Source: Methylococcales bacterium (GTDB lineage Bacteria; Pseudomonadota; Gammaproteobacteria; Methylococcales; Methylomonadaceae). Taken from it: a DNA stretch of 10,142 nucleotides. Below are positions 1 to 5,991 of this stretch, piece by piece. The stretch's first letter is position 1, and every line of letters starts with the position of its first letter. Made by a program: the position numbers and the translations under genes. The DNA lies in the NCBI GenBank assembly GCA_009692395.1, contig SHZG01000077.1, positions 1-10,142 of the forward strand. Direction: 5' to 3'. The notes below the pieces were generated by a model. That model was not told the DNA's origin, did not search any database, and saw nothing but the letters and a program-made list of their open reading frames with translations.

Positions 1-128
1 ACTTTCGAACATGGATCAAACGACTCAATCGCAAGACCATTTGCTTCTCAAAACTAGAGTTGATGCACGACACCGTCATCGGTTTGCTTATCAACAAGGT
101 CGAATTCGGGCGCGATATTTATTCATAA
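1..128 (+). CDS. insB: IS1-family transposase InsB, C-terminal fragment
   Basis: Reading from base 3, the frame gives 41 residues ending at TAA 126-128. It contains WIKRLNRKTICFSK followed by LMHDTVIGLLINK, which closely matches the C-terminus of IS1 InsB (RIKRLARKTICFSRS...HDKVIGTFIEK, from memory of the family). InsB is the DDE-type catalytic half of the IS1 transposase, normally made as an InsAB' fusion by -1 frameshifting. Only the end is present here; the catalytic residues lie upstream of the window. The terminal repeat follows the stop almost at once, as is usual in IS1. The identification rests on motif similarity and agrees with the insA start and end sequence at the other side of the window. 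Confidence 0.9.
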   Translation, partial: FRTWIKRLNRKTICFSKLELMHDTVIGLLINKVEFGRDIYS

Positions 129-130
129 TT

Positions 131-149
131 ACCGATTTAACCCACTACC
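131..149 (+). repeat. IS1-type right terminal inverted repeat
   Basis: ACCGATTTAACCCACTACC. It matches the reverse complement of 9997-10015 at 18 of 19 positions and the solitary copy at 3433-3451 at 18 of 19. The next seven bases (CAATTTT, 150-156) are also shared with the flank of the 3433 copy. Confidence 0.85.
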
Positions 150-166
150 CAATTTTTGGTTAGATA

Positions 167-183
167 GTGACGTAAAGCGTCAC
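167..183 (+). terminator. Small hairpin upstream of the pilin promoter (possible weak terminator)
   Basis: GTGACG (167-172) pairs with CGTCAC (178-183) around a 5-base loop and is followed by CTTTAGA rather than a clean T-run. It could stop transcription from the IS element or be incidental. Confidence 0.3.
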
Positions 184-203
184 CTTTAGACTAGATAAGA
201 ATC

Positions 204-234
204 TTTAACAACCTATTAGGTGAGATGGTATAAA
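204..234 (+). promoter_or_regulatory. Candidate sigma-70-type promoter for fimT-pilW-pilX
   Basis: TTTAAC at 204-209 and TATAAA at 229-234, with a 19-base spacer, lie about 50 bases upstream of the fimT start. The -10 is good, the -35 is weak and the spacing is long. No other promoter-like pair is evident in this gap. Confidence 0.3.
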
Positions 235-284
235 TAATGCTATCTACTATCAATAACCCATCATAATTACTTTAAGAAGGTAAA

Positions 285-836
285 ATGAACAAGAAAAAGG
301 GCTTTACGCTAATAGAATTAATGGTCGTGATTGCCATTATCGGCATTGTCGCCAGTATTGCGATACCCAATTTTAGCGATATGATTCAACGTAATCGTTT
401 AAAAGGCGCGGTTAAAGCCTTAGAGACCGATTTACAGTGGATGCGCACTCAATCAATAAAGCAAAGTTGTAATCTTCAAGCCTCATTTATCACGGGTGAC
501 AGTAGCACTTGGAGCTATAAAATCTATCAACCTGCTGCTGAACTTTGTCCATCATGCACCGCTGGTGCTAATTGTGTGCTTAAGACAATCACTGGAACTG
601 AATTTGCAGGCGTTACTATGGCTGCCCCCTCTTTTCTGAGCGCACCAACAACAGTTGCTGAATTTGATTTTAGACGCGGTGAAGCCAGAAGAGTTAATAA
701 TAGTTATAGTAATGGAGGCGTTACTCTATCTACGACTACATATACGGCTAGAGTAGTGATTGCTCAAAGTGGACACGTGAGAATTTGCACCCCGTCAAGT
801 ACTACAGGCTTAACTGCTACGCCCAGCTGCCCCTAG
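285..836 (+). CDS. fimT: Minor type IV prepilin, FimT/GspH family
   Basis: This 183-residue type IV pilin-like protein has a short basic leader (MNKKKG) cut by prepilin peptidase PilD between G6 and F7. The mature N-terminus is FTLIE with Glu5, followed by a hydrophobic helix (residues 7-27) that anchors it in the inner membrane before assembly. The globular part has six cysteines (62, 88, 91, 97, 168, 182) and is Thr/Ser rich. FimT/FimU-type minor pilins help prime pilus assembly; in Legionella, FimT binds DNA through a C-terminal GRxR motif during transformation. Here residues 163-166 read GHVR at the comparable place, a weak match. A good Shine-Dalgarno (AAGAAGG, 274-280) fixes the start. 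It is the first gene of the cluster, 28 bases before pilW. FimU is an alternative name; family assignment is secure, exact orthology is not. Confidence 0.88.
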   Translation: MNKKKGFTLIELMVVIAIIGIVASIAIPNFSDMIQRNRLKGAVKALETDLQWMRTQSIKQSCNLQASFITGDSSTWSYKIYQPAAELCPSCTAGANCVLKTITGTEFAGVTMAAPSFLSAPTTVAEFDFRRGEARRVNNSYSNGGVTLSTTTYTARVVIAQSGHVRICTPSSTTGLTATPSCP

Positions 837-864
837 CTGCTAAACCTCCAACAGAGATAATAAA

Positions 865-1704
865 ATGAAAAAGCAACAAGGCTTCACATTAATAGAAATT
901 ATGCTTGCCCTAGTGCTAGGGTTATTTATTATTACTGCCACCTTAACGGTTTATGTCCACACCATTGCGAGCAGTGCCGATACCATTAAATCAGCACGCT
1001 TAAATCATGATTTAGGCATGACCATGTCATTAATGGCTAATGATATTAAACGAGCGGGTTATTGGGGCGGGGCAGTTATTGTGGCAACGCCTAATACTAC
1101 AGCTAATCCTACCAGTTTACATAATCCTTTTACCACTGCAACAAGCATAAGTATAGGTATTAACATTACTGCAAACGATTGCATTCTTTACACCTACGAT
1201 GCTAACAGTAGTGGTGCTTTAACACCTACCGTTACTACCGATGATATAGATACTAATGAATATTTCGGCTTTAGAAAATCTAATACCAGCTCGATTCAAA
1301 TACGTTCAACTAATGTCCCTTGTAATGATGCAACAGGAGCATGGGAATCCATCACCGATGAAGCTGTGATTAATATCACCGATGTACAGTTTAGTTTTAC
1401 AGCAATGGCAGAACAGGCAGCAACAACAGCCGCCCCTATTCATCCCGCTTATCCCGCATTAATTGGCACATCACGCTGTTTAAATAATACGACAACCGCA
1501 TCGCCTAATACTAATGATACGATAGATTGTACGGGCATTGTCAACACACCCGCCGCCACGGTTGCAGCCCCCCATAGTTGCGCAGTAAATCGAGTGGTTA
1601 ATATTAGGTTATCAGGAAGCGTAGTGAATGATGCCGATGCCAGAAAAAGCATTAGCAGCACTGTTGAAATCAAAAATAACCGCTTGTTTCAAAAAACATC
1701 GTAG
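865..1704 (+). CDS. pilW: Minor type IV prepilin PilW
   Basis: 279 residues. The class III leader MKKQQG is cleaved before FTLIE (Glu5 present), followed by a long hydrophobic helix (residues 7-33). The segment MANDIKRAGYWGG (57-69) is a hallmark of PilW, and the C-terminal stretch with VEIKNNRL resembles the family's usual ending. PilW pairs with PilX, PilV and FimU/FimT in an inner-membrane complex that initiates the pilus and may sit at its tip. Four cysteines lie in the globular half. The gene sits 28 bases after fimT and ends 16 bases before pilX, so co-transcription is expected. Length is near the lower end of the usual PilW range. Asn/Thr content is high, as in the neighbouring pilins. 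Confidence 0.9.
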   Translation: MKKQQGFTLIEIMLALVLGLFIITATLTVYVHTIASSADTIKSARLNHDLGMTMSLMANDIKRAGYWGGAVIVATPNTTANPTSLHNPFTTATSISIGINITANDCILYTYDANSSGALTPTVTTDDIDTNEYFGFRKSNTSSIQIRSTNVPCNDATGAWESITDEAVINITDVQFSFTAMAEQAATTAAPIHPAYPALIGTSRCLNNTTTASPNTNDTIDCTGIVNTPAATVAAPHSCAVNRVVNIRLSGSVVNDADARKSISSTVEIKNNRLFQKTS

Positions 1705-1707
1705 ACC

Positions 1708-1714
1708 AGAGAGA
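1708..1714 (+). promoter_or_regulatory. Ribosome binding site choosing the pilX start
   Basis: AGAGAGA lies 6 bases before ATG 1721. It directly abuts the other candidate, ATG 1715, which is too close, so 1721 is preferred. The longer open frame from 1628 overlaps pilW and would put about 30 residues before the prepilin leader. Confidence 0.55.
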
Positions 1715-1720
1715 ATGGCC

Positions 1721-3061
1721 ATGAAGACACTAACACGCAACAATCAACGCGGAGCTGTCAGTCTAATAACAGCGATTATCCTGATAATCTGTATTACGCT
1801 GGTGGCTTTGTTCACCTCAAAAACGGTGCTGATGGAAACTAAAATAACCGCAGATGATTACCATACCACACAAGCATCAGCGGCGGCGCAAGCGGCAATG
1901 GATCAAGCGGTCGCTTACGCGAGTAATGGTGGCATTGACCAAGATACGAATGGCACGGTTGACTTTACGTTAGCCAGTCCTAAATTGATTACCTTATTAT
2001 CAGCTCCACAAACAACAACCGCATCATTTTATTTTATCAATGCAGCGGGTAATCGTTGCGACTGTACCGCAGGCAATTGTTTTGCTACAGCCCCAAAAAG
2101 TAGAGCATTAATCGTTGCCACAGGTTCAAGCGATGATCGCACTGCCACACGAACTATTTCGCAATGTATTGGTTCATACAACCCCCTAAATCCACCTTAT
2201 GGTGGTGCGGGAGCTATTCCTATTCCATTGCTTGGCGTGTCTACTGTGAACGTAAGAGGTAACGCGCATATCATCAACCGCTATACTAATTCTAATGTAT
2301 GGGCAGGAGATCCTTACAGCATTAATGGTGCCAGTCTAAAAACGTATTTAAGACCATCAGGCACGCAAACGTCTGATTTCACTTTAAATCAATTACTAGC
2401 GGATATTCCCGCTAACGACAGTTTAAGCGGTAGTGTTGACGGTAGCGCGCTAAGCAATTATACCGTGGGAGTGTCTAATGGAGGGACTGGCAATGGCATT
2501 GACATTATTGATAATGATGAATCAACAGCAAACATGACCTTTAAAACTTTTTTCTCTCAATCACTATCAAAAACCATTGCGGCAGCAGAAACAAAAGGCA
2601 AGTGTTATATTTCGGGTAGCACCATAACCCCTGTATTAATGCCCGGTGAAACAGGAACACCCGTAGCGCAACCCTGCACTGGTGGAACGAGCATTCCTAA
2701 TCCAACTAAACAGGGAACTCTTATTGTGACAGGCAGTAGCCCCTCTCTTCCAAATCCATTAGGTTCAGTGACCAACCCAGTGATTTTAATTGTGGTCGGC
2801 GATCTGCGCTTGAATCAAGATGCAATTTACGGTCTTGTTTATGTGACAGGCGAACTGCACTTAGGCGGCGGCGCATTGCTGGTTGGTTCAGCGATTTCTC
2901 AATCTCCTAATCCCGCAAACGGCACAGGCGCGGGTCAACCCACCGTTATTTACAGACCGATGGGGGGAGATGCACTGGATAGCAGTGGCAATTCAGCTGC
3001 CTATAATATAGATAGTTTTGCTGAAACAGGCGTTATTACAGGTTCATGGCAAGATTGGTAA
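1721..3061 (+). CDS. pilX: Minor type IV prepilin PilX with long C-terminal domain
   Basis: 446 residues from ATG 1721. The leader MKTLTRNNQRG is followed by a hydrophobic helix (12-33). Cleavage after G11 would leave Ile at mature position 5 instead of Glu, as expected for PilX/GspK-type tip subunits, which commonly lack Glu5. The region after the helix (ETKITADDYHTTQASAAAQA) has the alanine-rich PilX_N look. The protein is much longer than typical PilX (about 170-200 aa). Its C-terminal half alternates short hydrophobic strands with Gly/Asn turns (QGTLIVTG, NPVILIVVGDLRLN, AIYGLVYVTGELHLGGG, LLVGSAI), suggesting a beta-helix-like fold, and it ends in GSWQDW, resembling the GSWRD-type end of PilX. 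No PilY1 is seen, so an enlarged PilX/PilV might carry tip functions (inference). Confidence 0.8.
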   Translation: MKTLTRNNQRGAVSLITAIILIICITLVALFTSKTVLMETKITADDYHTTQASAAAQAAMDQAVAYASNGGIDQDTNGTVDFTLASPKLITLLSAPQTTTASFYFINAAGNRCDCTAGNCFATAPKSRALIVATGSSDDRTATRTISQCIGSYNPLNPPYGGAGAIPIPLLGVSTVNVRGNAHIINRYTNSNVWAGDPYSINGASLKTYLRPSGTQTSDFTLNQLLADIPANDSLSGSVDGSALSNYTVGVSNGGTGNGIDIIDNDESTANMTFKTFFSQSLSKTIAAAETKGKCYISGSTITPVLMPGETGTPVAQPCTGGTSIPNPTKQGTLIVTGSSPSLPNPLGSVTNPVILIVVGDLRLNQDAIYGLVYVTGELHLGGGALLVGSAISQSPNPANGTGAGQPTVIYRPMGGDALDSSGNSAAYNIDSFAETGVITGSWQDW

Positions 3062-3110
3062 TCGCCCGCCTATAGCTAGCAGCGATAAAATGATTGCAAA
3101 ACCCGTTCGC

Positions 3111-3289
3111 ACTGAGCCTGTCACTGCCATTAAGTTAAGCCGTTCGTGCTGAGCCATTCGACAAGCTCATGAGAGCCTTGTCGAAGCATGAACGGCTTAA
3201 CTTGGGGCTTCGGATTTTTCCATTCACCCTTCGACAAGCTCAGGACGAACGGAAAAATCCTTAACTTAATAGCAGTGACTGAGCCTGTC
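3111..3289. repeat. Nested palindromic element A with 12-bp flanking direct repeats
   Basis: The outer arms 3121-3139 and 3260-3278 are complementary over 19 bases with one mismatch. Inside are two hairpins. The first has arms 3132-3145/3190-3203 (14 bp perfect) and a nested pair TTCGACAAG/CTTGTCGAA (3157-3165/3177-3185). The second has arms 3212-3221/3251-3260 (10 bp perfect). The outer and inner arms overlap, so the fold can switch between alternative stems. ACTGAGCCTGTC occurs at 3111-3122 and again at 3278-3289, framing the element like a target duplication. The core TTCGACAAGCTCAGGACGAA also occurs in element B, so this is a dispersed REP/MITE-like family. Confidence 0.85.
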
Positions 3290-3308
3290 TCAGTGTGAAT
3301 GTGGTTCG

Positions 3309-3336
3309 ACTGTTCGACAAGCTCACAGCGAACAGT
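3309..3336. repeat. Short hairpin related to the REP-like repeat
   Basis: ACTGTTCG (3309-3316) pairs with CGAACAGT (3329-3336). The loop region carries CGACAAGCTCA, the same core as in elements A and B, so this looks like a third, shorter copy of the family. There is no T-run of terminator type. Confidence 0.65.
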
Positions 3337-3432
3337 ATCATTTTATTGTGCGTTGTGGCTATACAACTCGGAGTTCTAGGCATGACGCGGGCTCATTGAA
3401 AATGTCCAAATCGTGCTTTAAACACCTAAACA

Positions 3433-3451
3433 ACAGATTTAACCCACTACC
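3433..3451. repeat. Solitary IS1-type terminal repeat upstream of pilV
   Basis: ACAGATTTAACCCACTACC is the exact reverse complement of the IS1 left end at 9997-10015 and differs at one base from the right end at 131-149. No transposase sequence is attached. It ends 22 bases before the pilV start codon. It may be the scar of a deleted IS1 copy; its orientation cannot be decided because both ends of the element are nearly identical. Confidence 0.7.
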
Positions 3452-3473
3452 CAATTTTACAGAGAGTATTAAC

Positions 3474-5318
3474 ATGACACATTTTATAAAAAATAGAGGA
3501 ATAGGGCTAATTGAAGTATTAATTACTACTCTCGTTGTTGCCGTGGGTTTATTAGCTGTCGCTGCCTTACAAGGCAATTTGATGAAAAGCAGTGGTGAAA
3601 ATAAAGCGCGTGCTGAAGCAAAAACCCTGTGTGAAACTAAAATAGAGCAACTTAGAGATGCCATCGCCCAAGGAACGCCCACCACAGCTGGCACTTATAA
3701 TGCTATCGTAAGCAGCACAAGCGCAACCAAAGACAGTATTACTGGCACCAATGAGACATTTACCAGAGAGTGGCTAGTAACCCCGCTCACCGTTCCCGCC
3801 AACCATAAACAAATTAGCGTTACCTGCAAATGGGGTAATAATGATGCAGACCATCAAGTTATCGTACAAAGCCTTTTGTCTTTTGATGACATTGCCGTTT
3901 CTCTCGCTATTAATGATGCTGCCACTGCCGCTTCAGGCTCTGCTGGCTTAGGCAGCCCCACTACTAATGCTGGTTCATCAGATGATGTTGGTCAGGTGAA
4001 ATTACCTTGTAGTAATGCTGAGTTAATTCCCTTTGAAAATGGCTTATACACTCGCCGAGTATATTATCAAGGGACAGGTACTTTTAAAGAAGCAATTGAA
4101 CTTTTTAAGCAAGTGGGAACAGAATGCTATCGCAACACTCGTTATAACGGCGGTGTCATTATTCCAATAAAAGGCAGGCTTTATTCAAATATTTCGTCAT
4201 CGTTATCACTTAGCGGATTTAGTTCATCGGAACAGGGTATTTTTTGTACTATTGATTCTTCTTACGCACTAACATCTACTAGCTCACTTCCTTATAGTTG
4301 TTATGTAGGTGGAAAATGTTCCAGTGCGACTGCGGGAACGACTTACACATCAGGAAGTAGCACCAACACTATTGTTACACAATGCCCCCCCACTGGTGGA
4401 ACTTACCCTACCTACAATTGGGTAGGCGATGGCGGGTGGCGCGGTCGAATCGGTATTAAAGGGTTAATATCAGGGAATGGTGGTAACACCGTGTGTTTTT
4501 CTGACAGCAGTAGCAGCAATACTGACACCGCACGCGAGTATTTTTCTCTGCGCAACAACAGTAGCGTATTAACACATGAAGGCATTAACAAGCCCTATCT
4601 ATGTCATGATTTTTTAGTAGCAGACAGTTGCCCAACTACGGCAGGCGCGCTTAATGTTGCGAATAGCCTTATTAAACGCACAACCACGGGTATTTCAACA
4701 AGTCTTACATCCGATTTTTCAGGAACAGCCGTCAACACTTATGATTCGGTCGTTAATAAAAGCTCTTGTCACGTTATCACTGGCACAGTGCCGAGCGGTG
4801 TAACCACTGTAGGTGCAACAACCAGCAATGGTGGTTTTGACTGTACCGTGACAGGCACTACTTATGAATGTATCGGTACGTCTAAACAGACAAGTGTTAC
4901 TGTTTCGGCAACAGCTGGTGGAACTACCCCCCCCCTTGTTGTGACATTAACACCTAGCACGATGACAGTTCCAAGTATGAATCTTGTTGCTGCGGGGGGG
5001 GGTGGGGGTGGTGGGACTACTTATACAGTAAGCGGTACTATAACCTATCACACAGCGGTAGCAGCAGACTTGCTTTCTATATTACCTGCTTCATGTAGTT
5101 TTACTGGGGGCGTAGCAAAAACAGGCTACAGTTGTACTGCCGTTGCATCAGGCACTAATGTGACTGTAACGTTTACGGATGGCTCTGGTGCTAATAATAG
5201 AGCTATATGTGTAGGCAGGACCAAGGTAGAGACGACAGGTGGAACTATTTACACTGCCACAGCATCAGGTACGCAAAATATAACACTGAAAAAAGGCAAC
5301 TCTATTGCTTGCCCATAA
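3474..5318 (+). CDS. pilV: Minor type IV prepilin PilV with very long, repeat-bearing C-terminus
   Basis: 614 residues from ATG 3474, chosen because it places a normal short leader (MTHFIKNRG) before IGLIE (Glu5 present) and the PilV-like helix VLITTLVVAVGLLAVAALQG. PilV usually has about 150-200 residues and takes part in the pilus-initiating minor-pilin complex. Here residues from about 130 to 614 form a Ser/Thr/Gly- and Cys-rich extension. Its last part holds two similar modules: about residues 430-500 (ITGTV...CTVTGTTYEC...SVTVSA) and 515-614 (VSGTITY...TGYSCTA...VTVTFT), separated by seven glycines (508-514). The tracts C7, C9 and G9 make the reading frame prone to slippage. An adhesin or ligand-binding tip role is inferred. 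A strong terminator follows at 5415. Pilin N-terminus is certain; the extension matches no family I recognise. Confidence 0.82.
   Translation: MTHFIKNRGIGLIEVLITTLVVAVGLLAVAALQGNLMKSSGENKARAEAKTLCETKIEQLRDAIAQGTPTTAGTYNAIVSSTSATKDSITGTNETFTREWLVTPLTVPANHKQISVTCKWGNNDADHQVIVQSLLSFDDIAVSLAINDAATAASGSAGLGSPTTNAGSSDDVGQVKLPCSNAELIPFENGLYTRRVYYQGTGTFKEAIELFKQVGTECYRNTRYNGGVIIPIKGRLYSNISSSLSLSGFSSSEQGIFCTIDSSYALTSTSSLPYSCYVGGKCSSATAGTTYTSGSSTNTIVTQCPPTGGTYPTYNWVGDGGWRGRIGIKGLISGNGGNTVCFSDSSSSNTDTAREYFSLRNNSSVLTHEGINKPYLCHDFLVADSCPTTAGALNVANSLIKRTTTGISTSLTSDFSGTAVNTYDSVVNKSSCHVITGTVPSGVTTVGATTSNGGFDCTVTGTTYECIGTSKQTSVTVSATAGGTTPPLVVTLTPSTMTVPSMNLVAAGGGGGGGTTYTVSGTITYHTAVAADLLSILPASCSFTGGVAKTGYSCTAVASGTNVTVTFTDGSGANNRAICVGRTKVETTGGTIYTATASGTQNITLKKGNSIACP
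4385..4391 (+). repeat. C7 homopolymer in pilV
   Basis: Seven consecutive C bases within the codons for CPP near residue 305 of PilV. It is one of three long mononucleotide runs in this gene. Confidence 0.9.
4927..4935 (+). repeat. C9 homopolymer in pilV
   Basis: Nine consecutive C bases encoding TPP near residues 485-487 of PilV, at the end of the first C-terminal module and 58 bases before the G9 run. Confidence 0.95.
4994..5002 (+). repeat. G9 homopolymer (followed by G5) in pilV
   Basis: Nine G bases, then T, then five G bases (5004-5008), encode a polyglycine linker (G508-G514). Shifted frames end soon after: one at TAA 5029-5031, the other at TAG 5096-5098. A slip here would remove the last C-terminal module of PilV. 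Confidence 0.95.
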
Positions 5319-5331
5319 TCAGCTCCGTAGG

Positions 5332-5401
5332 TCGGGTTAGCAATAGCGTAACCCGATACAAACCACATCCATGTTGGGTTACAGCTATCGACTAACCCAA
5401 C
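5332..5401. repeat. Pair of hairpins that are inverted copies of one another
   Basis: Hairpin 1 pairs 5332-5339 with 5349-5356; hairpin 2 pairs 5373-5381 with 5393-5401. The reverse complement of hairpin 1 (GGGTTACGCTATTGCTAACC) closely resembles hairpin 2 (GGGTTACAGCTATCGACTAA...), so the pair can also fold as one long stem. It lies 13 bases after the pilV stop codon. It resembles a dispersed REP/BIME-like repeat rather than a gene-specific signal. Confidence 0.8.
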
Positions 5402-5414
5402 CACTTCACAACCC

Positions 5415-5451
5415 AGACCGCGCCGATTTTAAAAATCGGCGCGGTCTTTTT
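5415..5451 (+). terminator. Rho-independent terminator after pilV
   Basis: A perfect 16-bp complement (5415-5430 with 5432-5447), GC-rich at the base (GACCGCGCCGA), is followed by a T-run to 5451. The symmetrical A/T top could also work on the opposite strand, but the T-run points to the + strand. Confidence 0.92.
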
Positions 5452-5479
5452 GTTTAACAATGCTTTTTGTTGTTACAAT
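5451..5479 (+). promoter_or_regulatory. Candidate promoter for the VapBC-like pair
   Basis: TGTTTA (5451-5456) and TACAAT (5474-5479), separated by 17 bases, lie right after the pilV terminator and about 40 bases before the antitoxin start. The -10 is good and the -35 is moderate. Confidence 0.4.
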
Positions 5480-5506
5480 TCCACTCAACTCAATTATTCA
5501 AAAATC

Positions 5507-5511
5507 AGGAG
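5507..5511 (+). promoter_or_regulatory. Ribosome binding site choosing the antitoxin start
   Basis: AGGAG sits 8 bases before ATG 5520 and decides for it over the upstream in-frame ATG 5460, which directly follows the terminator and has no such site. Confidence 0.7.
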
Positions 5512-5519
5512 ATAATTTT

Positions 5520-5726
5520 ATGTATGCCATCGAATTTGAGGCGGATGTTCATAACAATACTATTCAAATCCCCATTGAATACAAAGAACTCGAAGCAAAA
5601 CATATTAAAGTTTTTATCGTAGAGGTCAGTAATACGCAAAAAAACTTACCCGCTGGTTTTTTAAATCCCGTCTCAGTTAATAGCTACAAAGACATCACGA
5701 AGCGAGACGATTTGTATGATCGCTAA
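5520..5726 (+). CDS. VapB-like antitoxin of a type II toxin-antitoxin pair
   Basis: 68 residues from ATG 5520. The N-terminal part (MYAIEFEADVHNNTIQIPIEY) reads like the short beta-hairpin strands of AbrB/VapB- or DUF-type antitoxins found beside PIN toxins. The C-terminal half (NPVSVNSYKDITKRDDLYDR) is charged and probably disordered, as expected for a toxin-wrapping tail. Its last 11 bases overlap the start of the PIN toxin, the usual translational coupling in such pairs. The antitoxin would neutralise the PIN RNase and normally autoregulate the operon; no clear operator is visible apart from the promoter region. Function is inferred mainly from context and size; the exact antitoxin family is uncertain. 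Confidence 0.65.
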   Translation: MYAIEFEADVHNNTIQIPIEYKELEAKHIKVFIVEVSNTQKNLPAGFLNPVSVNSYKDITKRDDLYDR

Positions 5727-5979
5727 CGTCTTTATTGATACCAATATTTACATTTACGCACTTACAAAATCTCAAGATGAAATTGATGACAACAAAAGAA
5801 TAACCGCATTATCTGTTTTTGAAACCCTGATACAATCTCAATCAATTGTTACCTCAACTCAGGTTTTAAACGAATTTCACAGCAACTTAATCAAAAAATT
5901 CAAATTAGATGATACGGTTGTTTTGAAGATAGTTGAGGAAAATATTTTACCCATTCCTTACGTTGCCCCTGTTAGCTAA
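5716..5979 (+). pseudogene. VapC-like PIN-domain toxin, C-terminally truncated
   Basis: 87 residues. The start FIDTNIYIYAL supplies the first PIN acidic residue (D8), and TSTQVLNEFHSNL (about 47-57) supplies the conserved Glu (E53). PIN toxins of the VapC type are usually about 130-140 residues and need two more acidic residues in a downstream segment of the DALI-ASA and LYSEDLQ type. Here the frame ends at TAA 5977-5979, and no such segment is found in any forward frame before ftsB. The palindromic element B begins 13 bases after the stop. The toxin is therefore probably inactive as an RNase, leaving an orphaned antitoxin. The start overlaps the antitoxin gene by 11 bases (ATGATCGCTAA). Family call is strong; loss of activity is inferred from missing residues. 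Confidence 0.8.
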
Positions 5980-5991
5980 GTAAGAGACCAT

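Larger units (their letters stand above)
1..149 (+). mobile_element. IS1-family insertion sequence, right end (truncated by window edge)
   Basis: The segment contains the C-terminal codons of an InsB-type transposase and, three bases after its stop, a 19-bp terminal inverted repeat ending at 149. The repeat is the reverse complement, with one mismatch, of the end found at 9997-10015 just upstream of an insA start, so both ends belong to the same or a very closely related IS1-type element. The left part lies outside the window, so the target duplication cannot be tested. Confidence 0.9.
3062..3473. other. 412-bp gene-free gap between pilX and pilV
   Basis: No gene is supported here; the open frame beginning at 3348 is only an upstream extension of pilV. 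The gap holds the nested palindrome at 3111-3289, a smaller hairpin at 3309-3336 and a solitary IS1-type end at 3433-3451. Between 3337 and 3432 I recognise nothing firm. TTGAAA (3396-3401) with TTTAAA (3417-3422) is a poor promoter candidate (15-base spacer). The gap implies that pilV may be transcribed separately from fimT-pilW-pilX. Confidence 0.7.

Noticed and set aside
131..149. Transcription-factor site shared by the fimT and pilV upstream regions
   Set aside because: The same 19-mer is the terminal repeat of IS1 at 9997-10015 beside insA and follows the insB stop at 128, so an IS end explains it better.
1449..1673. Reverse-strand open frame of 74 codons inside pilW
   Set aside because: Antisense shadow of pilW with no family resemblance.
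1628..1720. Longer PilX start overlapping pilW
   Set aside because: It overlaps pilW by 77 bases in another frame, has no ribosome site and puts 31 residues before the leader.
3111..3336. CRISPR array from the repeated TTCGACAAGCTC units
   Set aside because: Copies are inverted, unequal in spacing and only a few; they form stems rather than repeat-spacer units.
3348..3473. Upstream extension of the pilV open frame (42 extra residues)
   Set aside because: It runs through the solitary IS end and would place a long non-leader sequence before the prepilin cleavage site; ATG 3474 gives a normal leader.
3359..3694. Reverse-strand open frame of 111 codons opposite the pilV start
   Set aside because: It is the complement of the PilV hydrophobic helix and of repeat sequence; no recognisable domain or ribosome site.
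5207..5395. 62-codon forward frame across the pilV end
   Set aside because: Overlaps pilV in another frame, passes through the hairpin pair and lacks a ribosome site.
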